From assembly GCA_003008705.1 (NCBI GenBank), contig PDUO01000007.1, forward strand, positions 712,123 to 776,122: a DNA stretch of 64,000 nucleotides. The letters are read 5' to 3'. The translations under genes and the position numbers were made by a program. The notes beneath the pieces are model-generated. The model saw only the letters and a program-made list of their open reading frames with translations. It had not been told where the DNA came from and ran no database searches. This stretch comes from Pezicula radicicola. Its lineage: Eukaryota > Ascomycota > Leotiomycetes > Helotiales > Dermateaceae. Positions 22,922-35,390 of the stretch are shown here, one piece after another (the stretch's first letter is position 1; the number at the start of each line of letters is the position of its first letter).

Positions 22922-23834
22922 TTACTTTGAATGGGAGTTATTGAATTTAAAGCATAGGTAGATACTTATCGGATTAATTTAATCTCAATGCACATATCAG
23001 TTATTTTGCTTTCAGTAGATACAAACATCCTATAGTTTTCTAGCATTTAACTGAGGATGTGGAGTTGTTGACAGTGCTACAGTACTTACTGACATTTATG
23101 TATCATGCAATAATATGATGATTAATTGGTATATGCTTTCTTATTTTGCATTGAATAAGCTAAAAGTTCTAAAACTACTCACAAGTTGAAATGAGCCTCT
23201 AAATATGCTATAGAGAATGGATTACAATGTAACCTCTTATCTAAGCTATAAGACCAACAAGCTTTAGTTCGGAATCGATGTCTAGCCACTCAAATTAAGT
23301 TAGTTACTATGCCCCTGTGCTACTATTATCCTCTTAACTATAGTTACGTAGTAGTAACTATATTCTAAAGAACATTTCTTTGAGTACAAAACGATCCACA
23401 GAAACATTCATAATTAAGCACAAATCTATATATCAAAAATTTATATTTTAGCGTTTATCTAAATCGAAGTATAGAACCCTATCTTTCTCTTTCATCTACA
23501 ATACTATCTATTTGAGGTATCCTAAAAACTTTATATCTCAGTCGTCTCTATCTGAGATCGAAGATCTAGCGTATCTCCTCAGTTTCCAAAACGTATCCAA
23601 CCAACCCTGCTTAAACGGAGTCGGTATACAGGAACCCAAGACCGCCGAACTTAGTATCGCCCCAAATGAGACTTGGCAGTTTCTTCGCCTCGTCCTCCTC
23701 TAGCTACCGCTAGTATTGTGAAAGCACAGGTGCTTGCACTGCTCGCTAAGTAACCAATTACCTTAGTAACTATACGGATTTCCAACTCTATTTATCATGT
23801 TTTCTATCCCAAAACATCAACACACAAACCCACC
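22922..23834. other. intergenic, AT-rich
   Basis: Contains repeated AGTTACTA-type words (23300-23360 and 23750-23775) and one 63-codon open stretch without family signal. No supported gene. It could be a decayed repeat, but no clean terminal repeat was found. Confidence 0.35.
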
Positions 23835-24825
23835 TCAAGGACCCGTCCCCATATCCTCAACAGCACCTTCACGATCCCAACTCCCCACCTCCAACTCCCT
23901 CAATTTAACCTCAATCCCCTCAATAGCCTCCAAACTCTCCCTCTTAACCCTCTCCTGTTCTTCCCAGGTCTTTTCAAAAGCCTTCATCATAAACGGTCTA
24001 ATAGGAATAGGTTTTCCAATTCGATAATCGTAGACTACTATATCTTCTACGCATCTAGCTGCAGGTCGTTGATGACGCTCGGAGAAGATTGCGACGTCAA
24101 GGATGAAAGAAGTCGAGTCTGGGGTGGGGAGGGTAGAGAGTTTGTGGAAGACGGAGATGTGGTCTGGGTAGGTCATTGGCTGGTTTTAGGATTAGTATTG
24201 GTGGTTGTTGATTACTATAAAATATTCTGAAGAGATAAAATGATAGAGTAGAAAGGCCCCAGAAGACACCTGAGCTGAAAATAAAACAAAATAATATCGC
24301 ACTCACAAACTTATAATCCGTCCTAATACTCCTCAAGATCATACCCTCCCCCCTAGGCGTCCACATCTCCCTCCACAACTCGCCCTCCCTACCACCAACC
24401 TCCTTCGCAAAAGCACTTGCCCATTCAATCCTCGCACTCTCAGCATACCTCACATACATAACATTATTAACATGTCCCATACTATCCATCTCTCCCCAAA
24501 CAACTTTATGTCTGAAGAGCCCAGGGATTACGTATCCCTCACTGCCTGCGACCAGGGTTCGCCAGTTTTTACCTAGGATCGAGAGGAGGGAGGCTGCTGA
24601 TGCCGTTTGTTTGGGTGTGAGTCCGAACATTATACATTTTCCTAGGCGCGCTTTTGTGAGGGAGAGCCAGCGGGAGGAGGGTTGTTTTGTGTTGTTGTTG
24701 GTGGTGATTGGAGGGGCAGGTTGAGGTTGGGATTGGGTGCTTGTTGTGAAGGCTCGGATTCGGATTTGGAGGGGTCTAGAGATTGTGAGGGGGGCGAGGA
24801 AGGGGAGGAGGGGTCGGGTTGCCAT
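23835..24825 (-). CDS. mitochondrial hotdog-fold thioesterase-like protein
   Basis: Two exons on the minus strand (24825-24307 and 24179-23835) give 287 residues. The start MATRPLLPF is followed by an Arg/Ser/Thr-rich, acid-free leader (RAFTTSTQS) typical of a mitochondrial targeting peptide; longer upstream frame lacks support. The hotdog core begins FRHKVVWGEMDSMGHVNNV, with the Asp-x3-His-Val-Asn-Asn pattern of 4HBT-type acyl-CoA thioesterases, and continues YVRYAESARIEW. After the intron comes PMTYPDHISVFHKL and a second strand pair, then VVYDYRIGKPIPI. Expected role: acyl-CoA thioester hydrolysis in mitochondria; related fungal proteins are also annotated as mitoribosomal Mrpl/4HBT-like. 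It is divergent from the LYR protein gene (also mitochondrial), 329 bp between starts. Confidence 0.82.
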
Positions 24826-25154
24826 TGTGAGAGCAATTGGGTTGTGGCAGTTGGTAGTGGAAGTGAAGTGAAGGAAGGAGAAATACTTTGAATACCGTAC
24901 GTATTCATGGAACGTTTCGAAAGTCAATTCGAACCCCACAATTGAACGCGGCGGCCGCTTTGCCGAGGAGACGTCACTATCCGAAACTGGAGCTTCTCTC
25001 TTCCACTCAACATTGAGCTTTCAACCATACCGCGCCCTTTAAAGACTGTATCTTAAACGTCAATCGTACCTTTTTTACTCGATCAACTGAATATACTCGA
25101 TCTTCAAATCCCAGACTTACCCCAACGCGTAAACTCAAAAACACTACCTACAGT
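24826..25154. promoter_or_regulatory. bidirectional promoter of two mitochondrial-protein genes
   Basis: The thioesterase-like gene (minus) and the LYR protein gene (plus) start 329 bp apart. The space contains a GCGGCCGC at about 24950 and a CT/CAA-rich leader on the plus side. Confidence 0.45.
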
Positions 25155-25700
25155 ATGGCAGTATCACCCAACCCAGCATTACGTCGACAAGTAATCAACA
25201 TCTACAAAGGTATGGTACAAGAGTACTCTTTAACCTCGGCAGCAAAGCACATTTCCTTCTTTTGGATATTGAACTTAGATGATGCCGAACAACTAGGATC
25301 TAGCTTTGAAACGCTGACCGCAGTCTAGAGCTCTTGAACCTGGGTAAATCCTATCCATTGGGATACCAGTACTTTCAGACCAGGCTCCACAAGGCCTTTT
25401 CCAGCAATACGGGCTTGACCAATGAAGATGACATTCGCAAAGGGATCCAGAGGGCCGAATTTGTCAAGAGAGGTACGTACTTCTTATTCTGTTTATTATC
25501 ATCATACGCAAGACCTAGAACTTAGAAATTGACTTGACACAGAGATTGAAGCTTTGTAAGTCACGTCTGGGAAAGCAAAAATATTCGGTGGATGCAATTT
25601 TTTATTCCAATATGAAACTACTGACACATGTATGGGTATATCTAGATACTATCTCAAAAGATATCGAGCGCTGCGCCAGCGATATGACAAGACAACATGA
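25155..25700 (+). CDS. LYR-motif protein, ETFRF1/LYRM5-like
   Basis: Four exons (25155-25209, 25329-25472, 25543-25555, 25646-25700) close in frame to 88 residues; the third exon is only 13 nt. The joined protein carries INIYKELLNLGKSYP, the LYR-type motif in the YK form with the GxxYP that follows in LYRM5, then YFQTRLHKAF, GIQRAEFVKREIEAL and a basic end YYLKRYRALRQRY. The human relative (ETF regulatory factor 1) binds electron transfer flavoprotein in mitochondria and removes its FAD. Length matches (about 90). Without the 13-nt exon the reading would stop at a TAA just after EIEAL and lose the conserved C-terminus, so splicing of this microexon is essential. Confidence 0.87.
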
Positions 25701-25944
25701 TACGACATGATCGTTAACAAAACAGCCCCGGAGCCTTCCCAAAATCCACCTTGGACAATCCACCTCGGACCATCCACCCCGCGACTCCACAAGCCAGCCA
25801 GCACATCCGCCCATGCCACGGCTGGAAAATGCATTTTTATTCAAACATGGCAGCCACACCGAGATACTTGTGTGGCGCGTGATTCCCTCCGGATAAATCT
25901 GGGGTGCATGAGAGGGGATGGGAAAATTCGGGTCCTCGACAATC

Positions 25945-27624
25945 TCACGACGGCTTTTTCTTCCGTGCCCACCATGCCCCAACTTCTAAACATTCACCCC
26001 ATGAAGTTCCGTTGTTCTTCAGCAAGTCATTTAGCATATTCCCTTGCCAGCGATCCCACTCATCCTGGCCCTTCCCGCTGGCTTCTCGCAGCAATGGCTC
26101 CAGACTTTCAATCATCTGCACCACGGTCATGAGCGCCGTCCTCCTCAACGCTGCCTGCCCAGGTGTCAACAGCTTGCGGTCCGCCTCCTTCCCTTTTCCC
26201 TTGGAAGAGGGAATCGCGCCCTTCACTGTGCTGGTTACAGCTCCGCCGACCCCTTCCCTCTCCCAACGCACTTCACTGAGCGGGATTGCTAGCCGGCGGC
26301 TATCGATATCGATTAGGTCTTCTGATTCTTGGAGGAGCATGGGTCTCATCATGGTGCAGGGCATGGAAGTCAGATTTCTTGTCTCCAATGCCTTCGATAT
26401 CCATAGATTATATTCTACGAGGAATCGATTTTGTGGTGATGCGAATGGTGTCTGTGGTGTCAAGGTGTACGTGCCCATCGCGTTTGTGTGAACTTGCTCT
26501 TCGTCCCCGTTTTCGCCCTCATCTTCCTTCGTCGCGGGTTGCGCGTGAGGTAGCAGCATTCGTAGAGAATGATCTCCATCCCAAATCTCCAATGTCCCTC
26601 CGGGTTTCAAGATACGTAAATATTCATCCATCAATGTCTGCTGCATCCCTGTCGTAGGTGTAACCATACTTAAGTCTTTTATCATGATTAAATGAAATTC
26701 CTCGTCCTGGAATGGTAAAGGCGTCCTCCTCAAGTCGTGTTGAACGAAGCGCCAATTCATATCGTCATCTGTATCCATTTTGGGCGCGAGGGGGGCAATA
26801 TCAACGCCTGTAAATTCAATTGAAGAGAATCCTCGCTGGGAGAAATGTCGGTGGCACATCACGCTCCAGAACCCTGTACCGCACGCGATTTCCAGAACAC
26901 GCTTTGGCGGTTTGCTTTGAAAGGCAGGTGAACAGACAGGTCCATTGAAGACCTGACAGAGTAGCATTGTCCGCATTGTTTGTCTATGTAATTCGGTGAG
27001 ATCGCAAGGCAATGGGTATGGCAATGTCGTGTCGCGTAGATATCGTCTTCCATGTCGTCGTGAAAAGGGCCGTGCGAGGAGCGCATCTGTAGGGGGAGGG
27101 TCACTCGAAGTTACCGCCGTGAGACCGCTAGAGCCTGTGGTGCTGGATATACTACTCGATCGTCCTGCTGTCTCCCCTCTAACCTCCGCCGACGGGCGGT
27201 ATTCCCCATGCTTTCGGTCGGAGCTGTTCCCCGACGTAGAAGATGACTTCCTCTTCGCTGCAGCAGCGGCAGCTTTTGCCTTCGTACTATAATTTGCAGC
27301 GTGCTTATAATCGATCAACGGGGTCGAAAGCATGCGATCGGGGCCAAGCTTGTCTTTGGCCGTGGTTGTGTCGTTGTGGGCTGATGTTTGTGGTCGAGTC
27401 GTCTGTGAAGATTGTGAAGCCCTTGAACTCGAGCTGTTGGACGATGTTTCAGGCCTCTGTGTTTCCTCTTTGCTTTCTTTGGGTCTGGTTGTCTTCCTCT
27501 TGAATGGAGGGCTGACAGGTTGGGCTTGAGAGTAGGGAGAGAGATTGGTATATACAGAGGGCGGTTTGGAGCGGTCGGGTCTTTGGGTGGTTGTATTGTA
27601 AAAGAAACCCTGGAATTCTGCCAT
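25945..27624 (-). CDS. SAM-dependent methyltransferase with long disordered N-terminus
   Basis: A single 559-residue exon, ATG at 27622-27624, TGA-side end at 25945. The first ~210 residues are Ser/Thr/Pro/Lys-rich and probably disordered. The class I methyltransferase core follows: RVLEIACGTGFWSVM (motif I, about residue 245), FTGVDIAPL (acidic loop after strand 2), WRFVQHDLRRTPLPF, and LRILKPGGTLEIWD (post-motif). The C-terminal part (about 400-559) has no motif I recognise but ends with conserved-looking W residues. Substrate is not evident; small molecules, proteins or RNA are all possible. It lies tail to tail with the LYR protein gene, about 245 bp apart. Confidence 0.85.
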   Translation of the reverse strand: MAEFQGFFYNTTTQRPDRSKPPSVYTNLSPYSQAQPVSPPFKRKTTRPKESKEETQRPETSSNSSSSRASQSSQTTRPQTSAHNDTTTAKDKLGPDRMLSTPLIDYKHAANYSTKAKAAAAAAKRKSSSTSGNSSDRKHGEYRPSAEVRGETAGRSSSISSTTGSSGLTAVTSSDPPPTDALLARPFSRRHGRRYLRDTTLPYPLPCDLTELHRQTMRTMLLCQVFNGPVCSPAFQSKPPKRVLEIACGTGFWSVMCHRHFSQRGFSSIEFTGVDIAPLAPKMDTDDDMNWRFVQHDLRRTPLPFQDEEFHLIMIKDLSMVTPTTGMQQTLMDEYLRILKPGGTLEIWDGDHSLRMLLPHAQPATKEDEGENGDEEQVHTNAMGTYTLTPQTPFASPQNRFLVEYNLWISKALETRNLTSMPCTMMRPMLLQESEDLIDIDSRRLAIPLSEVRWEREGVGGAVTSTVKGAIPSSKGKGKEADRKLLTPGQAALRRTALMTVVQMIESLEPLLREASGKGQDEWDRWQGNMLNDLLKNNGTSWGECLEVGAWWARKKKPS

Positions 27625-30093
27625 ACTGAATTTAGGGGGTACCTTCAGACGCGTCCACTGTATGGGCCTGGCCTCTCGCTACCAACTTTTGTCCAAACTG
27701 CCTAATCGATGATCTGGTCGCAGGCTCGGCGGACTGCGAAGTATAACCGCCGCCGCAATCTCAGAATTAGGCTGGATCTTATTAGAGATAATACGAAGTA
27801 ACAGAGTTATGGTACGACTCTGGAAGTAGGTCTCCGTCCTCTCCTTCTTGTCCCATCTGTCATTTGTTGGGCAGAATTGCTCCTGTCTTTTGTCTGGAGG
27901 CGTTTGACACGTGAATTCATGGGGTACAATTGAATTTGAATCTGATCTCTTCCGCTTCGGGGTTCTGTGCATGCGACCTTGCCCACTAGCATCCGGACAG
28001 CAGGCTGGCAGTGGGGGAGGGGGAGAGGTGTCAGTACTGGACAGTAATGTACGGGTAAATCCTGATTGAGAGGAGAGGAGGACATCATCAGCCTTATAAA
28101 CATTCACGGAGCCATATTTCCAGCACGCAGGGCAAAGTGACGAGTCTCCAGCTAGCCCAGCTAGCAAGGAACAGTCAGTTGTAGAGAGTTTTGATTCATG
28201 GGATCGGGAAGAGAACTCCACGCCGGCTGGTCACATAACTCTTAACCATGCAAAGCCGAGTATGGTGCAGGCCCGATGTGCTACAGCGAGGTTCGAGGTC
28301 GCATATCCCTTATGGAAGCTTCCCCGATGTCAGCTCATCAGAAACCCAGGAAGAGCCTGCTAGTGTAGCCGTGTGGCCGCCATTGGTGAGCATGGCGACG
28401 CTGTCAATTCATGCGGTTCGAATGCCTCTGCAGGAAGCCTCTTTAAGCCATTATTTCCTGTTGTCCAGGCCAACATGAGTGATATTTGTATCTGTACGTC
28501 CTTCGTTCTCACTGGACGCCTCTTTGTTGTGGGGTCCGAGATACCCCAGACTCTCCCTTGCCTCTTTGTGCCGCAAAGGAGTCTTCCGTTATGCCGTAAG
28601 ACCAGCTTCTAGGTGTACTGTACTTAAAATGAAGGCACCGGAAAAAGTAAACCAACCAACAAAACCAGCAGGCAAACAGGCAAGCAAGCAAACCAGAAGT
28701 CATCCTTTTGTAGCCTCTACGGCAAAGACCTAACCGATGAATGGATGGTGGACAGTAAGATGCGTAATACTCACTTATTACCAGACAGGTAGTGTTGCGA
28801 TTTTGATGTAATTTATATCAACCTAGCTTCTCGACTGCACGATTCAAGCGGTTGCCTGCCTCGGATCTTGCATGATGAGCTTCTGCGAAGAGGATCTTAA
28901 TCGTATAAGGTCAGCACTCTGTTTGGAGCTGCAGTCATACGGGTTCCTGTGTCGCATCTACCCGCTGCAACGTCAATATATGAATCCGGGAAGACGGTTC
29001 AGTGAAGCTAAGAAAGAGGCTTGCTCTAGAGACCAGAGAATGTTTCGGGTGCCATCCAAAGATAAAGTTGCAGATTGGTGCAGGACTCGAAACATAGCTG
29101 CGCGGCAAGCTTTCGGGAATGGGATGTCGCTTGTGGGAGTACCTATGGTATGGTAAGGAGTGGTGGAGCTTGCCATGAGGCAGGTTGAGTGAGGGTTGAA
29201 CAGCCTGGGAGAATCTAGACTGGGAAAGTGTATGAAAGAGGACTACGAGTATGGAGTATGGTCTCTGTAAGGTAGCGACTGAAATGGACATTTGAAGTTG
29301 ACGTCTCGATATAGGGATAAGAGAAGATGTTGTCTACCTTAACGTGTCTAGCGATTGGAGAAGGGCAGTCAGTCTGTGAGTAAAGAAAAATACCAGACAC
29401 AGATATTGACTTGGAGGTTTGATAGGATCCAACTCGCTTACGATAATTTTAAGTTCTGGCCACGCATAAACCTTTTTCCATCACGTGACGAGATCCTCTC
29501 CGATTTGGCGCTAGAACATCGTGGTTCATGGGAGCTCACAAGGAAAGCACTATCGCGACAGAGGAAGCACGGTAACATTATTCTTGCGCCAGCATACAAA
29601 CCTCTCGGTCCAACATCAATACTAGAGCTTCGCATGTCAACTGCTCTGAAAACTGGTACGCGTGCCCGACCTTTCTGCGCCCGGACTCTGTCCTTTTGAT
29701 AGCATATCCCCATCATATATCTAGCTTACATTGTGCAGAACATCAGATAGGCCTCTCTCTTACAATCACCCGCGCCCTCTTCACCACTACTGCACATTGG
29801 AGGACCCGTCCCACTTGCGGCGGCCTATCGTCATCATTGATTTGCGTCAACGACCTTGGATACACAACTGACCACAACAGTCACTATCAGATCTTGTGGT
29901 AGCGCAATTGGGACAAACTGGTAGATGCTGTCTAGATCTGTCCGGCAGACCTATGTACCAACGAAGAAAGCTCCGATCCCCGCTCTCCCAGACACCTACC
30001 TAAACCTCATACGAGTACTTCAACCCTCCTCTAAGGCTTGCGCTCATTTCTCTGAGCCAGCGCCTCCGCTCGACGCTCTTGTGGTGGACTTAA
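27625..30093. other. intergenic, leaders of methyltransferase and CCR4 genes
   Basis: About 2.5 kb without a gene I can support. Open stretches of 60-180 codons exist on both strands (for example 28221-27679 minus) but they lack ATG starts or any family signal. The space separates two divergent genes and should hold both promoters; the CCR4 leader may be long. Confidence 0.4.
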
Positions 30094-32466
30094 ATGGCAG
30101 ATGGTCACAGATTCCCACAGCAAAGCGCTGGGAATTTCTTTTACCCACAACATACGCAGCAGTTCCACCACCCAAGGCATATTCTGCGCAACGCCACCCC
30201 TCCGAATAACATAAGATCGCCTTTTGGTAACGATACACCTTCACCCTCCAGGTCACCAGATTCGCATTCTCCCGCGCAGAGTCTTTACGGAATGTTTAAT
30301 CAAAATCAGCAGCATGGGCAACATGGCCGCGTCAATGGGGGGCCGAATAGGCAAGGCATACCGATGATGTACAATTTCCAGCACCAGAATTCTCATCAAC
30401 AACAGCAGCAGCACACTCAGCAACATCATGCTGGACTTCAGGATCACGCCGCGCATCAAACGAATGGAGCTGTGATTGGGCACCACTCAGGCTATTCTTC
30501 TGGGATATTATCAAATTCAACCCCCAGTTTTACTCCTAATAGTTTGCAGAATGGGAATTCGACTACCACGCGCGGGGGGCAGGCTCAGCAGATCAATGAA
30601 CACTGGGCCGAGCAACTGAAATTGCATAAGGAAACAGAAAGAGCACATATTTCAATGGTTGAGCAACATGCTCCACATCATCATGCAAGGACCAAAGCTG
30701 GAGAAAATCGGCCGCTGGGGTCTACAAACGCTACTACGGGTACGACGCAGGATGGAGAAGTCAAAGACAGAGGGCGGCCATCGAACTTGGAAGGGCCACA
30801 CACCCGGCAAGAATGGCACAACTTAGACTTAGGCGGGCAGGGTCTTGTAGTACTCGGCAATCCATTGTTCAAATACACCTTTTTGAGCGCTCTTTACGTA
30901 GGGTCAAATAAGATCAGCCAAATCCCAGCATCGATCGGAGAACTTAGACACTTAAAGATTCTTGATGCGTCAAACAACCAATTAACAAAACTTCCGGCGG
31001 AGCTGGGAATGTGCGTCTTCCTAAAGCAATTACTTCTCTTTGATAACCAAATTCGGACGCTACCTAATGAATTAGGTTCTTTGTACAATTTGGAAATGCT
31101 TGGTATCGAAGGAAATCCTTTGGATGCCGGGATGAGGCAGGAGATTATGGAGAGAGGCACAAAAGCTCTGATTCATTCTCTCCTAGAACAAGCCCCAGGT
31201 GAGTAGAACATCTTAATATAGCCGGGAGATTTCTAACTTGGTCTTTTAGTGCCTCTTCCCCCGCAACCACGACAGATGCTTGATCTCCTAGATGGTGCGC
31301 CTCCCACTGCAAACCAAGACCGTTTCAAAGTGCTGTCTTACAATATTCTCTGCGATAATTATGTCAACACTCAACAGTACGGTTATACTCCTTCTGGTGC
31401 ATTGGCTTGGGATTACCGGAAGGAGAAGATCCTACAGGAGATTCAGCTCCACGATGCAGATATTCTTTGTCTTCAAGAAGTGGATGGGGACACCTTCAAG
31501 GAATATCTCAGTGTGCAACTCGCGTACAACGACTACAAAGGTGTTATGTTCCAGAAATCGAGACACAAGACGATGTCAGAAAAGGATGCTAGAATCGTGG
31601 ATGGTTGTGCAACATTTTATAAGGCCAGCAAGTACATCCTCTTGGACAAGCAACTCGTGGACTTTGGAAATATTGCCATCAATCGACCCGATATGAAGTC
31701 TCAACATGATATTTTCAATCGAGTTATGCCGAGAGACAATATTGCGGTCATCACCTTCTTTGAGAACAGACTCACAGGAGCAAGGATGATTGTGGCGAAT
31801 GCACATTTCCATTGGGATGTCAGGGAGGCTGATGTCAAACTTATCCAAACCGCTATATTAATGGAGTCCATCTCCAAATGGGCTGATAAATACGCGCGAT
31901 GGCCAGCCTGCAAAGACAAGAAGGCGTACGCAATTCAAGATGCAAACGGGGATACGGACGAAACAGCAGTTGATCCGGCGCCATCTATGGAGTACTCCAG
32001 CAGCACTCAACTTCCACTATTGGTTTGCGGTGATCTTAACTCGAAGCAAGATTCCAGTGTCTATGAACTTTTATCTACCGGTCATGTAGCATCAGATCAT
32101 CCAGAATTTGGCAACCGCCAATATGGTAATTTCACCCGAGATGGCATTCAACACCCGTTCTCCTTACGCGCAGCGTACAGTCTTCTCGACAAGTCTCCGG
32201 ACGCTTTGACATTCACAAACTACACACCAGGCTTTGTGGGAGCTATTGACCACATCTGGTACTCAACCAATGCTCTGGAAGTTACCTCGCTCCTTGGCCC
32301 TGTGGACGCAGAATATTTGAAGCGGGTACCCGGCTTCCCCAACTACCATTTCCCTAGCGACCATATCTCACTACTCGCCGAATTTTCAGTCAAAAATAGA
32401 AAAGAGAAGAAGAATCACCCCGAGCCAGATTTTGGACCTCAGCGAAGCGATCGAAGGAGGGACTAA
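30094..32466 (+). CDS. CCR4: CCR4 poly(A)-specific deadenylase (CCR4-NOT catalytic subunit)
   Basis: Two exons (30094-31198, 31250-32466) give 773 residues. The first ~230 residues are Gln/His/Asn/Ser-rich and disordered. A leucine-rich repeat block follows (about 240-345: LSALYVGSNKISQIPASIG, LKILDASNNQLTKLP and LEMLGIEGNPL), the surface that binds Caf1/Pop2 in yeast. The exonuclease-endonuclease-phosphatase domain fills the rest: FKVLSYNILCDNY near 393, catalytic Glu in LCLQEVD (about 441), LVCGDLNSKQDS (about 626) and the terminal His in SDHISLL (about 739). The enzyme shortens mRNA poly(A) tails as part of the cytoplasmic CCR4-NOT complex. Domain order and length agree with fungal CCR4. 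All catalytic residues I can place are kept. Confidence 0.96.
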
Positions 32467-33853
32467 ATGATACAGGAATTTTGCTGTTCATAATCTCATA
32501 AAAAGGTTCATAATTCCAGCGCAGGAAACTGGCAATCGGAGTTTGTTGAAGGGTTTTTGTTTTTGTGAAAGAGAGAATGGAAAGAGCAAAGAGCGAATTG
32601 AAAATTAAGCCTACTTTGCGGGGGCTTTTTTTGCATCATTCCTAACTCTTTTTTTGTGTTCACTCGAATTGGAAATCAAAGCTACTTGGGATTACTCGGG
32701 GATGGGAACAGCGTACGGTATGGTTTAAGGGGATGGAGTGGGATCATGCATTTAAATGTGAATGGAAAGGGCAATGGATGGTGTTGTCTTTGTTCTTCGT
32801 GTCTTTTTGTTTTCCTGCGTGGTTTTTTGTTGGGTGGAGTGGAACGTTATCTCCTTCTCTCCTCTCTGTCTTGTGTAGACTGGAGGTAATGAAGCGTTGA
32901 GAATTTAGGTTCGTGAGAGAGTGTGGTGTTTTGATAGGCGTCTGGTTCCTTTCGTCATTTTCTTTTTTTAGTTTAGTTATGACTTTTTGAGTCGTTGTCT
33001 CTGATGGGCATAATTCAAAATGCTTTGATGCGTTCTCAACTCTGATTTTGGTGTTTTCTACCAGATGTATGTGATGTGTCTTGGAAGGGTGTGCCTGGAG
33101 TTGATGATCTTGCAGAGAGATTTGGAAAGAAGTTAACAGATGGCTGTATATACTGGGTTGGGTGATTATTCTATCCCTTAGTTTCGAAATCTAGTCTCAG
33201 GGGAACTGCTAAAGTTAGTGTTTAGTTGAATTAATATCCCCCCCCCCTTTTGCTAAGCGATGTCTGTCATCTTTTGCTGCCCTGCTAAACCGTCAAGCCC
33301 CTGGCTTTCTTTCACATCCAGCACCTACTCTGTACATATTAGATAATATGATTTACTCCACATATACGAGACAAGCAATGGGCCAGTTCCTTTGAATTGC
33401 GGTGTAGATCCTGCTTCAGGGTCTAACCATGTTTTACAATCATTCTAGTCTGCTAAACACCGGCCTCTCTTCTCTGTACAACAAATATGTGGCGCTGATT
33501 GCGAATATTCCTTATCAGCCAATTTATTGTAGAAGCACATCATTTTCTTATCTCAAGGCTAAATGATCATCCTCCACTCTTGTTAATAAACAACACGTGA
33601 TTTGGCGTGATTTGGCCCGCGGAGAGAATTGAATGATTCATGGCACTTTCTAGTTATTGCTAATCAATTATCGGCCTTTATTTCCTTTTGTGATCTTCTA
33701 GAAAACTTGATCTGACCGAAATATTCAACTCGTGTTTCACTATACCTGCTGTAGCCTCCCAATCCTGAAGTCAAAAGACTTCTTCAACTACTCACTCCTC
33801 CAGGTGACGATTTAAGCGACGGAATATCAGGGATACTTAACAATTAGAGCCCC
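32467..33853. other. intergenic / CCR4 3' region
   Basis: T-rich probable 3' UTR then spacer. A C homopolymer lies at about 33238-33247. No supported gene. Confidence 0.4.
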
Positions 33854-35390
33854 ATGACCAACCATAAAAGTTCCCTCAAAATGGAACCAAAGAAACCTAG
33901 CATCCTCGAGGCCCTCCCACCAGAAATCCTCCAATACCTCAGCACAGAATTCCTTCCCTCATCCTCCGCCGCCTGTCTATCACTCACCTCAAAAACCCTT
34001 CACCAAACCCTAGGCACCATCCATCTCAACCTCCTCTCAAGATGGCATACCTCACCCAACTGTTCCTACCCCAACAACGCAAAATTCCACCCCAAAAACC
34101 CATGCAGTACCTGCTGGACAAACCCCTCAAACATCCAACGTTATGAATTCCTTAAACTTATTGAGAAAGACTATGAAACTCAGTTCTTTTGTGAATTTTG
34201 TTTGAGGATTCATTTTCCTTCGGATGGGGAGGCGAGACCTAGGACTTGTGATCGTGATCAACCTTTTTTTCGGGGGCCGTGGGTTAAGATGGAGGAGTTT
34301 TGGCCGAGAGGATGTGCTTGGGGGGAGGTTTATTTGCGGATGAAGAATTGGAGGATGGGGAGGAGAGGGGAGATTGAGGTTCTTGTTGGTGAGTAGTTTC
34401 TGTTATCTTAACTTGGGGTTTTATAATTTTTTCGAAAGTGAGTCATGTACTGTACTGTACATGTGGAAATGCAGAACTTGGTTTACAGTTTAGAGTAAAA
34501 CTCATAATTGCAGGCTGCACTTAGCGATGGGAACATCAGGGTCTATTCAGTGTTCAATTTCTGTCGTGTATTAAATTAGAGAAACGGAGATACTAATCAA
34601 CCACACAGGCCATCGCAAAGGAATCTCAAATCCATCACTCAACTACGAATGGTCTACAGAACCTCTAATAGTACACGGAACACTCCTCGTAAAAACAACC
34701 CACACCTTCCTCATTCCCCATCAAAAGATCCAAGAACTCACACAACCTAACCCGATCAACCTAACCACTACCCAAAGAAAACTTGAAAACGCCCTTCAAA
34801 ACCTCACAATCAAGAATTCTATTCGTAATTCACACAACACGTCACTTGACAATCTAGTCTCTGTCAGATCCACAATCTTCGGAATCTGGAATTACGACCT
34901 TCTTAGGCAAAAGGAAGATTACATTGAGCCTAAACAGAGAACACTATATTCTGGTTTTCAGTATGCGACGGGTAATGCTTTTAGCCAGTTTGAGGTGACG
35001 TTGAAGGGGATGAGGGATTTGGTTCCTAATGATTTGAAGATTTGTGCTCATGATATGAATGATAAATATAGGGTGGTTCAAAAGCATATTCAACGAGCTA
35101 TCTCTTACTTTCCACATGCGGACAAATCATACTCTCTGGATAAGGAAATGGAGAAAATATATACTTGTAACCATTGTGCAACGGAATTCCGAATCGAAGC
35201 TTTAGATAAAGGGGAACGAGGGATTCAGATTAGGGTATATAGTTATAGGGATTTAGGACGTTGTGAAAGTCCGTTTGATACTAAATGGCAGAGTCATTTT
35301 ATGGAGGTGGGGGATTACTTTTCTTTTTCGAAAGGGCCTGTGAAGGGGGGGGAGGCAGGGGGAGAGACTTGGGATTGGGAAGAAGTGTGA
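33854..35390 (+). CDS. F-box-like protein
   Basis: Two exons (33854-34388, 34609-35390) close in frame to 438 residues; a second ATG (MEPKK, ten codons later) may be the true start. Residues about 18-60 form an F-box: ILEALPPEILQYLSTEF followed by SAACLSLTSKTLHQTLG, which in this family binds Skp1 in SCF ubiquitin ligases. A Cys-rich stretch follows (CSTCW, FFCEFCLRIHF, about 95-130), a common element of Leotiomycete F-box proteins. The second exon has TCNHCATEFRIEAL, another CxxC, near residue 375. There is no WD or LRR substrate domain; the target is unknown. The end is Gly/Glu-rich and low complexity. Confidence 0.75.

Noticed and set aside
23280..23775. Possible terminal inverted repeats (AGTTACTA words) around a ~490-bp segment
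   Set aside because: Only about nine bases match in inverted orientation and no target duplication is visible.
27679..28221. 180-codon open frame on the minus strand upstream of the methyltransferase
   Set aside because: Starts with GTG, no domain recognised, sits in the expected 5' leader of the methyltransferase gene.
28280..28300. tRNA-like T-loop word GGTTCGA near 28286
   Set aside because: Neither a full T stem nor an acceptor/D arm could be drawn around it.
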